From positions 174,572 through 238,571 of the forward strand of contig NZ_JACBGE010000004.1 in NCBI RefSeq assembly GCF_021401345.1: a stretch of 64,000 bases of DNA. The letters run 5' to 3'. Below the pieces are notes generated by a model that was not told where the DNA came from, ran no database searches, and saw only the letters and a program-made list of their open reading frames with translations. The DNA is from Hydrogenophaga sp. NFH-34 (GTDB lineage Bacteria > Pseudomonadota > Gammaproteobacteria > Burkholderiales > Burkholderiaceae_C). Each line of letters begins with the position of its first letter. Position 1 is the first letter of the stretch. This document shows, piece after piece, positions 1 through 8,832 of the stretch. A program made the position numbers and the translations under genes.

Positions 1-798
1 GCACGCCGGGTGCTCGCCCGGCTGGAGGCCGCGCCCGCGCTGGCCAGCGAACTGCCGGCACCGCAGCCCCTCGAACGCGCCGAACTGGCCGCGCTGGAGC
101 CGGCCGTCACGCCCGGCCTGCACGCCTGGCTGCTGCCGCAGGAGGCCCAGGTCATGGGCCGCGACATGCTGCAAGCGCTGGCGCTGCACGCCCCGGGTGT
201 GTGGTGGTGCTGGGACGAGCGGGTGGCACAGGTGGAGCCCGGGCGCATCGTGCTGGCCGATGGTGAGCCCGCGCACGTCGATCTGGCCATCGACGTGCGG
301 GGGGTGAACGTGGCCCCCTCCACGGAGCGCCCACAGCAACCCGGCGAAGCCGGTTCCGCGCGCGCCCTTGAAGAGGACATGGCCGTGCGTGGCGTGCGCG
401 GCGAAGTGCTCTGGCTGCACGCACCGGGCGTGCGGCTGCAGCGCCCGGTGCGCCTGCTGCACCCGCGCCACCGCGTCTACATCGTGCCGCGCCCGGGCGA
501 CCTGTTCGTGGTCGGTGCCAGCGAGATCGAAAGCGAAGACCGTTCGCCCGTGAGCCTGCGCAGCGCGGTCGAACTCATGGCCGCGGCGCACAGCGTGCTG
601 CCCGGCCTGGCCGAAGCCCGCATCGTGCACATGGAAGCCAACCTGCGCCCGGCCCTGCCCGACAACGAACCGCGCATCGACCACACGCCCGGCCGGCTGC
701 GCATCAACGGCCTGTTCCGCCATGGCTGGCTGCTGGCGCCGGCCCTGGTGGAAGACGCGCTGAAGCCACTGGGGCTCGCGCCCGTCCACCCATGCTGA
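1..798 (+). CDS. thiO: Glycine oxidase ThiO, C-terminal part
   Basis: Carboxy-terminal 265 residues of an FAD-dependent D-amino acid/glycine oxidase. The family oxidises glycine to iminoacetate (dehydroglycine), which ThiG uses to build the thiazole ring of thiamine. The reading frame is open to base 1, so the N-terminal FAD-binding Rossmann motif lies outside the window. Visible family signs are the DAO-type C-terminal block with [16 protein letters not shown] (about residues 158-173) and a late [13 protein letters not shown] segment that closes over the flavin. The 3' end overlaps thiS by 7 bases, which fits an operon. The start cannot be placed. The thi context makes ThiO the preferred call over a generic DadA-like oxidase. 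Confidence 0.9.
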   Translation, partial: ARRVLARLEAAPALASELPAPQPLERAELAALEPAVTPGLHAWLLPQEAQVMGRDMLQALALHAPGVWWCWDERVAQVEPGRIVLADGEPAHVDLAIDVRGVNVAPSTERPQQPGEAGSARALEEDMAVRGVRGEVLWLHAPGVRLQRPVRLLHPRHRVYIVPRPGDLFVVGASEIESEDRSPVSLRSAVELMAAAHSVLPGLAEARIVHMEANLRPALPDNEPRIDHTPGRLRINGLFRHGWLLAPALVEDALKPLGLAPVHPC

Positions 799-989
799 AC
801 TTCAACGACCAGACCCTGCCCTGCCCCGAGGGGCTGACGCTGTCCCAGTTGCTGGCGTCCCAGGACGTGGATGCCGGTACAGTCGCCACCGCCGTCAACG
901 GCGCCTTCGTGCCGCGCTCGCAGCGCGACACCACGCTGCTGCGGCCCGGCGACACGGTGCTGACCTTCCAGGCCATCGTCGGCGGCTGA
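792..989 (+). CDS. thiS: Sulfur carrier protein ThiS
   Basis: 65-residue ubiquitin-like sulfur carrier. In the known pathway its C-terminal glycine is adenylated and thiocarboxylated, and the sulfur is then delivered to ThiG for thiazole formation. The protein has the normal family length and ends in the diagnostic Gly-Gly (FQAIVGG). The ATG at 792 lies inside the last codons of thiO, giving a 7-base overlap. No thiF is visible in the window; it may be elsewhere or replaced by another E1-like activator. Confidence 0.95.
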   Translation: MLNFNDQTLPCPEGLTLSQLLASQDVDAGTVATAVNGAFVPRSQRDTTLLRPGDTVLTFQAIVGG

Positions 990-1015
990 TTCCCAACCCT
1001 TTCCCAGGAGACCCC

Positions 1016-1396
1016 ATGTTCCGCACCCTGCTCAAGTCCAAAATCCACCGCGTCGCCGTGACGCAATGCGAGCTGCATTACGAAGGCTCCTGCGCCATCG
1101 ACGAAGACCTTCTCGACGCCGCCAACATCGCCGAGAACGAGCAGGTCCACATCTGGAACATCAACAACGGCGAGCGCTTCATCACCTACGCCATCAAGGG
1201 CGAGCGGGGCAGCGGCATGATTTCCGTCAACGGTTCGGCCGCACGCCGCGCCTCGGTGGGTGACCTGATCATCATCGCGGCCTTCGCCCAGGTGCACGAA
1301 GACCAGGTCGCCGCGCACAAGCCGCAGTTGGTGTTCGTCGACGCGCACAACCGCGCCAACGGCTCGCGGGACCACGTGCCCGTGCAGCCCGCCTGA
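1016..1396 (+). CDS. panD: Aspartate 1-decarboxylase PanD
   Basis: 126-residue pyruvoyl-dependent enzyme that makes beta-alanine from L-aspartate for pantothenate and coenzyme A. The self-cleavage site is present as YEGSCAID, with the Gly24-Ser25 bond that generates the pyruvoyl group. Lys9 in [12 protein letters not shown] and Tyr58-type residues around FITYAIKG match the family, and the length is typical. A strong ribosome site (AGGAGA) lies about 8 bases before the ATG. The gene sits between thiS and thiG on the same strand, which is unusual because panD normally lies alone or with panBC. I infer cotranscription with the thi genes. Confidence 0.95.
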   Translation: MFRTLLKSKIHRVAVTQCELHYEGSCAIDEDLLDAANIAENEQVHIWNINNGERFITYAIKGERGSGMISVNGSAARRASVGDLIIIAAFAQVHEDQVAAHKPQLVFVDAHNRANGSRDHVPVQPA

Positions 1397-1434
1397 CCCC
1401 ACATCCCCTCCCCTGCCCCCCATCCGACCCCGCC

Positions 1435-2214
1435 ATGTCCTCACTGACCGTCTACGGCACCACGCTCGACAGCCGCTTCCTGCTGGGCAGCGCGGGCTAC
1501 CCGTCGCCCCGGGTGCTGCGCGATGCCATCGCCGCGTCGAACACCCAGGTCGTCACCGTCGGCCTCAAGCGCACCCTGGCCGCCGCCGGCGACAACGGTT
1601 TCGTGCGCCAGATCGTGGACAGCGGCGTGCACCTGCTGCCCAACACCGCCGGCTGCCGCACCGCGCACGAAGCCATCACCCTGGCGCACATGGCGCGCGA
1701 GCTGTATGGCACGCGCTGGGTGAAGCTGGAAGTGGTGGGCGACGAACACACGCTGCAACCCGACCCCTGGGGCACGGTGGAGGCCGCCGCGCAACTGGTG
1801 AAGGACGGTTTTGCCGTGTTCCCCTACTGCACCGACGACCTGGTCACCTGCCAGCGCCTGCTCGACGCCGGCTGCCAAGTGCTGATGCCCTGGGGCGCGC
1901 CCATCGGCTCGGGCCAGGGCCTGATCAACCCGTTCGCGCTGCGCACCCTGCGTGCGCGCCTGCCCGGCGTGCCGCTGGTGGTCGACGCCGGCATCGGTGC
2001 GCCCAGCCACGCGGCCCTGGCCATGGAACTGGGCTTCGACGCCGTGCTGCTCAATTCCGCCGTCAGCCAGGCGGTGGACCCGGTGCGCATGGCGCGCGCC
2101 TTCGGCCTGGCCATCGAAGCCGGCCGCGCCGCCTTCGAAGCCGGCGTGATGGCCCCGCAGGACATGGCGGTCGCCTCCACGCCGGTGAGCGGCCACCCGT
2201 TCCTGATCCCATGA
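1435..2214 (+). CDS. thiG: Thiazole synthase ThiG
   Basis: 259-residue TIM-barrel enzyme that joins deoxyxylulose 5-phosphate, dehydroglycine from ThiO and sulfur from ThiS thiocarboxylate to give the thiazole phosphate of thiamine. Family marks include [11 protein letters not shown] near the N-terminus, the [15 protein letters not shown] strand (residues about 98-112), the [13 protein letters not shown] segment and the phosphate-binding [17 protein letters not shown] block (about 183-199). The length is typical. Its stop codon overlaps the thiD-thiE start as ATGA. The leader lacks a strong ribosome site, so translation may depend on the upstream genes. Confidence 0.95.
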   Translation: MSSLTVYGTTLDSRFLLGSAGYPSPRVLRDAIAASNTQVVTVGLKRTLAAAGDNGFVRQIVDSGVHLLPNTAGCRTAHEAITLAHMARELYGTRWVKLEVVGDEHTLQPDPWGTVEAAAQLVKDGFAVFPYCTDDLVTCQRLLDAGCQVLMPWGAPIGSGQGLINPFALRTLRARLPGVPLVVDAGIGAPSHAALAMELGFDAVLLNSAVSQAVDPVRMARAFGLAIEAGRAAFEAGVMAPQDMAVASTPVSGHPFLIP

Positions 2215-3815
2215 ACGCCCCACCCGTCATCTGGAGCGTCGCCGGCACCGACAGCGGCGGCGGCGCCGGCCTGGCCGCCGACCAGCGCGCGGCCGACGCT
2301 TTCGGCCTGCACCTGGGCACGGTGGTCGCGGCCATCACCGCCCAGAGCACCACCGAGGTCTCACTCATCGCGGCCACGGCACCCGCCGTGCTGCAGGCGC
2401 AACTGGACACGCTGGCGCGCGACATGCCGCCGCGCGTGATCAAGACCGGCCTGCTCGGCAGCGCCGACAACGTGCGCGTGCTGGCTGCCTTCGTCGACCG
2501 CCTGCGCGCGCAACAGGCCGTCGCGCTGGTGGTCGACCCGGTGCTGCGCGCCAGCACCGGCGCGGCGCTGGCCGACGCCGAACTGCGCGCCGCCTACCGC
2601 GAATGGCTGCTGCCGCGCACCACGGTGATCACCCCCAACCAGGCCGAAGCCGCGGCCCTACTGGGCGATGCCTGCCCACCCGACGTGCCGGCGCAGGCCC
2701 GCGCCCTGCGCGCGCTGGGCGCGGCGGCGGTGGTCATCACCGGTGGCGATGCCAGCGCCCGCCACCCCGACCTCTCGCTCGACTGGCTGGACACGCCCCA
2801 CGCCCAGGGCTGGCTGGCCCTGCCGCGCGAGCGCACCGTGCACCACCACGGCACCGGCTGCACCTTCGCCACCGCGCTGGCAGCAGCCCTTGCGCTGGGC
2901 TGGGTCGCGGCCGATGCGGCGGTGCTGGCCAAGATGGCGACCACCCACGCCCTGCGCCATGCGCGCGCCGTGGGTCAGGGCGCGGGGCCGGTCATCGCGC
3001 GCCCCGGCTTCGCCACCGACCCCGGCCTGCTGCCGCAGCTCTCGCTCGATGCGATGCCGCCGTCCGCCTGGGCCACGCGACCGCGCGGCCGCGCGCCGGG
3101 CGTCTACGCCATCGTGGACAGCGCCGAGCGTGTGGAAGCCGTGCTGCGCGCCAGACCCACGGTGGACACGATCCAGCTGCGCATGAAGCGCCCGGCCGAG
3201 CCGGCGGACGACGCAGCCTGGGCGGCCGCGCTGACCGAGGCCATCGGCCGCAGCCAGCGGGCCGCCGATGCGGCGGGCGTGATGCTGGTGGTCAACGACC
3301 ACTGGCAGGTGGCGCTGAAGGCCGGCGCGCGCGCGCTGCACCTCGGGCAGGAAGACCTGCTGGCGCTGTCGGCCGACGAGCGCGCCACCCTGCAGGCCGC
3401 CCGCGATGGCGGCGTGGCCCTGGGCCTGAGTTCGCACAGCCTCTGGGAGCTGTGCCGTGCTGCGGCCCTGGCTCCCGACCTGATCGCCTGTGGCCCGGTA
3501 TGGCCCACCACCACCAAGGACATGCCCTGGCAGCCCCAGGGTCTGGACAACCTCGCCTGGTGGGCGCACATGGCGCCCGCGCCGGTGGTGGGCATTGGCG
3601 GCGTGCTGGCACCGGCGCAACTGCATGCCGTGGCCAGCGCCGGTGCGTCGGGCGGCTGCGTGGTGCGCGGCCTGGGCGCCGATCCGGCGCTGACCCTGCC
3701 GGCCTGGCGCGAAGCCTGGGCCAGCGGGCGGGCCGATGCCGCCCGTCTGCCGGTGCCCGAACTGCCCCACGCCTCATTGCCCACAGGCCTTTGTCCGGCA
3801 GGCGATAAGGGGTAA
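2211..3815 (+). CDS. thiDE: Fused HMP(-P) kinase ThiD and thiamine-phosphate synthase ThiE
   Basis: 534-residue two-domain protein. Residues about 1-270 form the ribokinase-like ThiD domain, which phosphorylates hydroxymethylpyrimidine twice: [16 protein letters not shown] near the start, [12 protein letters not shown] about 143-154, and the anion-hole motif [12 protein letters not shown] about 221-232. Residues about 295-520 form the ThiE barrel, which couples HMP-PP and thiazole phosphate: [28 protein letters not shown], and [14 protein letters not shown]. In most bacteria these are separate proteins. Fusion places three late thiamine reactions in one polypeptide. It overlaps thiG by 4 bases and ends the thi operon. 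Confidence 0.93.
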   Translation: MNAPPVIWSVAGTDSGGGAGLAADQRAADAFGLHLGTVVAAITAQSTTEVSLIAATAPAVLQAQLDTLARDMPPRVIKTGLLGSADNVRVLAAFVDRLRAQQAVALVVDPVLRASTGAALADAELRAAYREWLLPRTTVITPNQAEAAALLGDACPPDVPAQARALRALGAAAVVITGGDASARHPDLSLDWLDTPHAQGWLALPRERTVHHHGTGCTFATALAAALALGWVAADAAVLAKMATTHALRHARAVGQGAGPVIARPGFATDPGLLPQLSLDAMPPSAWATRPRGRAPGVYAIVDSAERVEAVLRARPTVDTIQLRMKRPAEPADDAAWAAALTEAIGRSQRAADAAGVMLVVNDHWQVALKAGARALHLGQEDLLALSADERATLQAARDGGVALGLSSHSLWELCRAAALAPDLIACGPVWPTTTKDMPWQPQGLDNLAWWAHMAPAPVVGIGGVLAPAQLHAVASAGASGGCVVRGLGADPALTLPAWREAWASGRADAARLPVPELPHASLPTGLCPAGDKG

Positions 3816-3914
3816 CCCGGGTCTCTGGTAAGGTCGACTGTTTCGCCACCGCCGGGCGACCGGGGCGCACGACGCCCCGGGGCACCGGCATTGTTCATCC
3901 TCAGGAGAAAAACC

Positions 3915-4997
3915 ATGGATCGTCGATCCCTCATCAAGCACGCCGGCGTGGCCGGTGTGCTGTCTGCCGGCGTGGCCCCGGCGGTGCACGCGCAAGCCGC
4001 GGTGCGCTGGCGCATGGCCTCGAGCTTCCCCAAGACCCTGCCGACCATCTACGGTTCGGCCGAAAAATTTGCCGAAACCGTCAAGGCCATTTCGGGCGGC
4101 AAGTTCGAGGTCTCGGTGCACGCTGCGGGTGAACTGGTGCCGGCTTTCGGCGTGGTCGACGCGCTGCAGGACAACACCATCGAGATGGCGCAGACCGCGC
4201 CCTACTACTTCACCGGCAAGGACGCCATCTTCGCCTTCGGCTGCGCCGTGCCCTTCGGCCTGACCGCGCGCCACATGGACGCCTGGATGGAACATGGCAA
4301 CGGCCGCAAGCTGCTGGACGCCTTCTACGCCAAGTACAACATCGTCTCCATGAGCGCGGGCAACACCGGCACCCAGATGGGCGGCTGGTACCGCAAGGAG
4401 ATCAAGACCGTGGCCGACCTCAAGGGCCTGAAGATGCGCCTGGGCGGCGGCCTGTTCGGCGAAGCCATGGCCAAGCTGGGCGTGGTGGCCCAGAACATGC
4501 CCGCCGGCGAGGTCTACCAGGCGCTGGAAAAAGGCACGCTGGACGCGACCGAATTCGTCGGCCCCTTCGACGACGAAAAGCTCGGCTTCAGCCGCGTGGC
4601 GCCCTACTACTACTACCCGGGCTGGTGGGAAGGCGGCGCCGAGCTGGAGTTCTTCATCAACAAGAAGGCGTTCGACGCCCTGTCGGCCGAGAACAAGGCC
4701 ATCGTGCATGCCGCCGGTGCCGTGGCCGCGCGCGACATGACCGCCAAGTACGACGCCCAGAACCCCGGCGCGCTCAAGCGCCTGGTGGCCGGCGGCACCA
4801 AGCTCAAGCCGTTCTCGAAGGAGTTGATGGACGCCGGCTTCAAGGCCTCCATGCAGGTGTTTGCCGAGCACGAAGCCAAGTCGCCCGAGTTCAAGAAGAT
4901 CCACGAGGACATGCGCGCCTTCCAGCGCGACCAGATCCTCTGGAGCAAGTTCTCCGAGTGGCGCTACGACAGCTACATCGCCAACGCCAAGGTCTGA
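3915..4997 (+). CDS. TRAP transporter substrate-binding protein, TakP-like, orphan
   Basis: 360-residue periplasmic solute receptor of the DctP superfamily. I chose ATG 3915 over an earlier alternative start because AGGAG lies 8 bases upstream and the protein then opens with a Tat-type signal, MDRRSLIKHAGVAGVLSAG, ending near VHAQAA. The mature part resembles the 2-oxoacid/chloroaromatic group (TakP-like): RWRMASSFPKTLPTIYG, AGNTGTQMGGWYRKEIKT and the acidic-aromatic tail. No DctQ or DctM membrane subunits are adjacent, so it must pair with subunits encoded elsewhere or act as a sensory receptor. The ligand is not readable from the sequence. A clear intrinsic terminator follows. Confidence 0.85.
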   Translation: MDRRSLIKHAGVAGVLSAGVAPAVHAQAAVRWRMASSFPKTLPTIYGSAEKFAETVKAISGGKFEVSVHAAGELVPAFGVVDALQDNTIEMAQTAPYYFTGKDAIFAFGCAVPFGLTARHMDAWMEHGNGRKLLDAFYAKYNIVSMSAGNTGTQMGGWYRKEIKTVADLKGLKMRLGGGLFGEAMAKLGVVAQNMPAGEVYQALEKGTLDATEFVGPFDDEKLGFSRVAPYYYYPGWWEGGAELEFFINKKAFDALSAENKAIVHAAGAVAARDMTAKYDAQNPGALKRLVAGGTKLKPFSKELMDAGFKASMQVFAEHEAKSPEFKKIHEDMRAFQRDQILWSKFSEWRYDSYIANAKV

Positions 4998-5020
4998 GCC
5001 TGCCTCAGCCCCTGACATCA

Positions 5021-5046
5021 AGCGCCCTTCTGGGCGCTTTTTTTAT
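5021..5046 (+). terminator. Intrinsic terminator after the TRAP binding protein
   Basis: AGCGCCC and GGGCGCT form a 7-base-pair stem with a 4-base loop, directly followed by a run of seven to eight T residues. It lies 24 bases past the stop codon of the upstream gene. This is the clearest rho-independent terminator in the window. Confidence 0.9.
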
Positions 5047-5079
5047 GCCCGCCCCGAAGGGCCGCCAGCGCGCGGGAAA

Positions 5080-5874
5080 TCAGACCGGCGCGTAAGCCCC
5101 GGTGCCGTCCGGCCAGCGGGTCAGCACCTCGTGCCCCTCGGGCGTGACCGCCACCATGTGTTCCCACTGGGCGGAGAGGGAGCGGTCGCGCGTCACCACC
5201 GTCCAGCCGTCGCCCAGTTCGCGCACGTCGCGCTTGCCGGCGTTGAGCATGGGTTCGATGGTGAAGACCATGCCCGGCTCCAGCCGCAGCCCTTCGCCGC
5301 GTTGCCCATAGTGCAGCACGTCCGGCTTCTCGTGGTAGGTGCGGCCGATGCCGTGCCCGCAGTATTCGCGCACCACGCTGAAATGCGCCCGGTGCGCCAC
5401 CGACTGGATGGCGTGGCCGATGTCGCCCAGCGTCGCCCCCGGCCGCACTTCGCGCAGGCCGGCGCACAGCGCCTCGTAGGTCGTCTCCACCAGCCGCCGC
5501 GCCAGCGGGCTGGGCTCGCCGACGAAGTACATGCGGCTGGTGTCGCCGTGCCAGCCGTCGCGGATGACGGCCACGTCGATGTTGACGATGTCGCCCTTCT
5601 TCAGGATCTTGTCGGGCGAGGGGATGCCGTGGCAGACCACGTGGTTGACCGAGGTGAGGATGGTCTTGGGGTAGCCGTGGTAACCCAGGTTGGCCGGGAT
5701 GGCGCCCTGGACCTTCACGATGTGCGCGTGGCAGAGGCGGTCGAGCGTTTCCGTGCTGACGCCGGGCACGACGTGCGGCGCGATCATGGCGAGCACCTCG
5801 GCGGCCAGCCGCCCGGCCTCCCGCGCCTGCGCGATGTCGTCGGCCGATTTGAGGGTGATGCCGGGGGCCGCCAT
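5080..5874 (-). CDS. map: Type I methionine aminopeptidase (probably a second copy)
   Basis: 264-residue metalloprotease that removes the initiator methionine from nascent proteins. The five metal ligands of the pita-bread fold are visible in order: Asp in GDIVNIDVAVIRDG, Asp in WHGDTSRM, His in YCGHGIGRTYHEKP, Glu in GMVFTIEPML and Glu in AQWEHMVAV. VCHGIPS carries the substrate-contact histidine. The start at 5874 shares one base with the stop of the upstream ParD-like gene (TGATG), so the two are translationally coupled. Betaproteobacterial housekeeping map usually neighbours rpsB or glnD; neither is here, so I infer an accessory copy. Confidence 0.93.
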   Translation of the reverse strand: MAAPGITLKSADDIAQAREAGRLAAEVLAMIAPHVVPGVSTETLDRLCHAHIVKVQGAIPANLGYHGYPKTILTSVNHVVCHGIPSPDKILKKGDIVNIDVAVIRDGWHGDTSRMYFVGEPSPLARRLVETTYEALCAGLREVRPGATLGDIGHAIQSVAHRAHFSVVREYCGHGIGRTYHEKPDVLHYGQRGEGLRLEPGMVFTIEPMLNAGKRDVRELGDGWTVVTRDRSLSAQWEHMVAVTPEGHEVLTRWPDGTGAYAPV

Positions 5875-6134
5875 CAGCGGGCCTCCGCCGGTGCCACCAC
5901 GGGTGGGGTGGTGTCTACCGGGCTGGCGACCACCCCGGCGATGTCCAGCCCCCCGGCCAGTTCGGCCCGCACCAGCCATTGGCAGATGGCCTGATGGCTC
6001 AGCTCCGGATGCATTTCGGCCAGCATGCCGACGCGCATCCAGTGTTCGGCCTGGGCGTTGATGGAGCGGCTCAGGGCGTTGCCCGCGACCCGCAGGTTCT
6101 CGTGCATCAGGTCCGAGATTTTGACGATACCCAT
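5874..6134 (-). CDS. ParD-like antitoxin family protein coupled to map
   Basis: 86-residue protein whose N-terminal part (MGIVKISDLMHENLRVAG, then ALSRSINAQAEHW) resembles the ParD-like antitoxin family, a ribbon-helix-helix-type small DNA-binding group. The start at 6134 removes a 6-residue extension from two earlier in-frame ATGs; no strong ribosome site distinguishes them. The C-terminal third is proline- and alanine-rich and probably disordered. No ParE-like toxin is present: the only partner is the downstream aminopeptidase, overlapped by one base. A palindromic operator lies directly upstream, consistent with autorepression. Whether this is a toxin-antitoxin element or simply a regulator of map is open. 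Confidence 0.7.
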   Translation of the reverse strand: MGIVKISDLMHENLRVAGNALSRSINAQAEHWMRVGMLAEMHPELSHQAICQWLVRAELAGGLDIAGVVASPVDTTPPVVAPAEAR

Positions 6135-6145
6135 GGGGTTAACCA

Positions 6146-6182
6146 TATACAAAACATATTCGTATCATATATGTTTTGCATA
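6146..6182 (-). promoter_or_regulatory. Palindromic operator and promoter of the ParD-like/map pair
   Basis: Inverted repeat with 14-base arms, TATACAAAACATAT at 6146-6159 and ATATGTTTTGCATA at 6169-6182, one mismatch and a 9-base centre. It is markedly AT-rich against its surroundings. On the minus strand the centre contains TATGAT (6164-6169), a good -10 element, so a bound dimer would cover the promoter. It begins 12 bases upstream of the ParD-like start. I infer autoregulation by the ParD-like protein. Confidence 0.65.
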
Positions 6183-6189
6183 ACCACCA

Positions 6190-6212
6190 CCCGGGGCGCC
6201 CGACGCCCCGGG
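6190..6212 (-). terminator. GC-rich hairpin downstream of dctA
   Basis: A perfect 9-base-pair stem, CCCGGGGCG with CGCCCCGGG, and a 5-base loop lie 20 bases past the dctA stop codon. No T-run follows in the dctA direction, so termination may be inefficient or rho-assisted. It also separates dctA from the divergently read AT-rich operator. Confidence 0.4.
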
Positions 6213-6231
6213 AGCGCCCGGCCCTGGCCGC

Positions 6232-7581
6232 TCAGGAACGGGCCTGCTGCGGCACCGCCATGTGTGCCACCTGCTGGTCGAGGATCAGCTCCGGTTCGTC
6301 GGCCTCTTCGGGCGCCGGGTTGTCCAGGCCGTGCTGCAGCTGGGCCATGTCGAGATCACCCGTCCACTTGGCCACCACCAGCGTCGCCACACCGTTGCCA
6401 ACCAGGTTGGTCAGGGCGCGCGCCTCGCTCATGAAACGGTCGATGCCCAGGATCAGCGCCAGCCCCGCCACCGGCACGTGGCCCACGGCCGACAGCGTGG
6501 CCGCCAGCACGATGAAGCCGCTGCCGGTCACGCCGGCGGCGCCCTTGGACGTGAGCAGCAACACCGCCAGCAGCGTGATCTGCTGCACCAGCGTCATGGG
6601 CGTGTCGGTCGCCTGCGCGATGAACACCGCCGCCATGGTCAGGTAGATGGAGGTGCCGTCGAGGTTGAACGAATAGCCGGTGGGAATGACCAGGCCGACC
6701 ACCGATTTTTTCGCCCCCAGGTTTTCCATCTTCTCCATCATGCGCGGCAACACCGATTCGCTGGACGAGGTGCCCAGCACGATCAGCAGCTCTTCCTTGA
6801 TGTAGCGCACGAACTTGAAGATCGAGAACCCGTGCGCGCGGGCGATGAGGCCCAGCACCACGAAGATGAACAGCAGGCAGGTCAGGTAGAAGGTGCCCAT
6901 CAGCTTGCCCAGCGAGAACAGCGAGCCGATGCCGTACTTGCCGATGGTGAAGGCCATGGCGCCAAAGGCCCCGATGGGCGCGACCTTCATGATGATGCCG
7001 ACGATGTCGAACAGCACGTGCGAGAACTTCTCGATGAAGTCGAACACCATGGTGCCGCGGCCGCCGAACTTGTGCAGCGCGAAGCCGAACAGCACCGAGA
7101 ACAGCAGCACCTGCAGGATCTCGCCCTTGGCGAAGGCGTCCACCACCGAGGTGGGAATCACGTGCAGCAGGAAGTCGACCGTGCCCTGCATCTGGCCGGG
7201 CTGGGTGTAGGCCGCGATGCCCTTGGTGTCCAGCGTGGCCGCATCCACGTGCATGCCGGCACCGGGCTGCACCAGGTTGACGATCAGCAGGCCGATCACC
7301 AGCGCGATGGTGGAAACCACCTCGAAATACAGCAGCGCCATGCCCCCGGTCTTGCCGACCTTCTTCATGTCTTCCATGCCGGCGATGCCCACCACCACGG
7401 TGCAGAAGATGATGGGCGCGATGATCATCTTGATCAGCTTGATGAAGCCGTCACCCAGCGGTTTCATCTGCGTGCCCAGGTCGGGCTGGAAGTGACCCAG
7501 CAGCACGCCGATGGTGACGGCGACCAGAACCTGGACGTAGAGGGACTTGTAGAGCGGCTTGCGCTCGGGTTTCGAGGACAT
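6232..7581 (-). CDS. dctA: C4-dicarboxylate:cation symporter DctA
   Basis: 449-residue inner-membrane transporter of the DAACS family (GltPh fold) that imports succinate, fumarate and malate with protons or sodium. Family motifs are [16 protein letters not shown] (about 296-311, substrate and cation site), [16 protein letters not shown] (serine-rich re-entrant loop HP1) and [17 protein letters not shown] (HP2). Length is typical. GGAG lies 10 bases before the start. The neighbours are a DctP-like binding protein and a DctS/DctR two-component pair, the likely regulators. The 175-base leader holds a TACGTA element and a small hairpin. Confidence 0.96.
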   Translation of the reverse strand: MSSKPERKPLYKSLYVQVLVAVTIGVLLGHFQPDLGTQMKPLGDGFIKLIKMIIAPIIFCTVVVGIAGMEDMKKVGKTGGMALLYFEVVSTIALVIGLLIVNLVQPGAGMHVDAATLDTKGIAAYTQPGQMQGTVDFLLHVIPTSVVDAFAKGEILQVLLFSVLFGFALHKFGGRGTMVFDFIEKFSHVLFDIVGIIMKVAPIGAFGAMAFTIGKYGIGSLFSLGKLMGTFYLTCLLFIFVVLGLIARAHGFSIFKFVRYIKEELLIVLGTSSSESVLPRMMEKMENLGAKKSVVGLVIPTGYSFNLDGTSIYLTMAAVFIAQATDTPMTLVQQITLLAVLLLTSKGAAGVTGSGFIVLAATLSAVGHVPVAGLALILGIDRFMSEARALTNLVGNGVATLVVAKWTGDLDMAQLQHGLDNPAPEEADEPELILDQQVAHMAVPQQARS

Positions 7582-7654
7582 GGTGCAGTCTCCGGGCCGG
7601 GGCCTGTTGTCGATCTGGATGGCCGGCGTCCGCGGAGCAGACGGGGCCGCAACC

Positions 7655-7669
7655 GTCCCTTTTCGGGAC
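7655..7669 (-). promoter_or_regulatory. Small hairpin in the dctA leader
   Basis: GTCCC and GGGAC pair around a 5-base loop about 75 bases before the dctA start. A further GGGAC-type half site (GCGGGACG) follows at 7671-7678. It could be an RNA hairpin or part of a protein site. Function is unassigned. Confidence 0.25.
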
Positions 7670-7728
7670 AGGCGGGACGATACGCACCGCCCCCGGCCGC
7701 GCCAACTGTGGCGTTCAACAGTCGTGAA

Positions 7729-7739
7729 ACTACGTATGT
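7729..7739 (-). promoter_or_regulatory. Candidate DctR-type (FixJ/LuxR-family) binding site
   Basis: The minus strand reads ACATACGTAGTTTC upstream of dctA. The hexamer TACGTA is a palindrome, and the TACGTAG core resembles sites bound by FixJ-type response regulators, the family of the DctR-like protein encoded nearby. The distance to the dctA start is about 150 bases. One site only; this is inference. Confidence 0.35.
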
Positions 7740-7756
7740 CGCGCGGGTGTCAGCGC

Positions 7757-8806
7757 TCAGGCGGCGTCGCCGATGGCGCCGTGCACCGCGTCCAGCAGTT
7801 CCGGCCCGACGCCGCGCCGGAACTGTTCGACCACCGGCTGCACCGCCTGGCGCAGCGCGTCGCGGTTGGTGGCGCCGAGCATATGTACCTGCACCCCGGG
7901 CTGGGTGCGCAGGGAGGCCAGGGCGGCCTGGTCGAGCCCGGCCGCCAGGCGGTTGCCGTGCTGCAGCGCCTCGTCGAGCGCCTGGCGCACCAGCGCGCGG
8001 TCGGCGCGGCCCAGGTGTTCCCACCAGCGCGGATGGGTCACCACGGCATACCCCAGGTAACCGTGCTGCGTGAGCGTCACGTGCGGCTGCAGCGGCGCCA
8101 GTTGCTGGGTGAGGTAATTGGACAGCGGGTTTTCCGCCGCATCCACCACCCCGGTGGCCAGGGCGCGCTGGGTTTCGCCGAAGGGCAGCACCACGGGCCG
8201 CGCACCCAGGGCCCGCATCTGGGCGCCCAATACCTGCGAGGCCTGGACCCGCACCCGCAGCCCGGCGAAGTCGGCCGGCCGGCGCAGCGGGCGGTGCGCG
8301 CTCATCTGCTTGAAGCCGTTGTCCAGAAAGCCCAGGCCCACCATCTGCTGGCGCCCCAGGCGCTCCAGCAGCTCGCGGCCCACACGCCCTTGCGTCACCC
8401 GCCGCACCTGGGCCAGGTCGCGGAACAGAAAGGGCAGATCGAAGACCTCGAACTCGGGCACGCCGGCCATGCCGAACTTGGACAGCGAGGGCGCCAGCAT
8501 CTCCACCGCGCCCAGGCGCAGCGCCTCCATCTCGTCGTCGTCGCCCCAGAGCTGCGAATCGGGGTAGATCTCGACCCGGATGCGCCCGCCCGAGCGCTCG
8601 TGCAGCAGCGCCTGCAATCGCAGGGCCATCTGCCCCTTGGGCGTGTCGGGCGCCACCACGTGCGAAAACCGCAGCAGCAGCGGGGCCTGCCGGGCCATGG
8701 CGACGCCGCACGCGGCGGCCACCGCGCCACCCACCAGCACGGCACGGCGCCGCACCCGCCCGGCGGGAGCGGGCACGTTCGGCGGCATGCGGTGCGGGAC
8801 AGGCAT
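7757..8806 (-). CDS. DctP-type TRAP solute-binding protein, orphan, beside dctSR
   Basis: About 349-residue periplasmic C4-dicarboxylate-binding protein. The N-terminus carries a twin-arginine-like signal (VRRRAVLVGGAVAAACGVA) and the mature body shows DctP features: LRFSHVVAPDTPKGQMA, the LRVRVQASQVLGAQMRALGA ligand-arginine region and ENPLSNYLTQ. The start is uncertain: ATG 8806 and ATG 8788 are both plausible, and only 26 bases separate 8806 from the divergent kinase start. DctQ and DctM are absent. Between dctA and the sensor kinase, a role as periplasmic co-receptor for the kinase is more likely than transport. That is inference from context. Confidence 0.82.
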   Translation of the reverse strand: MPVPHRMPPNVPAPAGRVRRRAVLVGGAVAAACGVAMARQAPLLLRFSHVVAPDTPKGQMALRLQALLHERSGGRIRVEIYPDSQLWGDDDEMEALRLGAVEMLAPSLSKFGMAGVPEFEVFDLPFLFRDLAQVRRVTQGRVGRELLERLGRQQMVGLGFLDNGFKQMSAHRPLRRPADFAGLRVRVQASQVLGAQMRALGARPVVLPFGETQRALATGVVDAAENPLSNYLTQQLAPLQPHVTLTQHGYLGYAVVTHPRWWEHLGRADRALVRQALDEALQHGNRLAAGLDQAALASLRTQPGVQVHMLGATNRDALRQAVQPVVEQFRRGVGPELLDAVHGAIGDAA

Positions 8807-8832
8807 GGCCGCTATGCTAGGGCCGAACACAC

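Noticed and set aside
1..800. TPP riboswitch for the thiamine genes
   Set aside because: None visible; the operon start is outside the window to the left.
7706..7721. CTGT-GGCGTTCA-ACAG, a LexA-core match upstream of dctA
   Set aside because: Only the 8 core bases match, the spacer is GC-rich, flanks lack TA, and the gene has no SOS role. About one chance match is expected in this much sequence.
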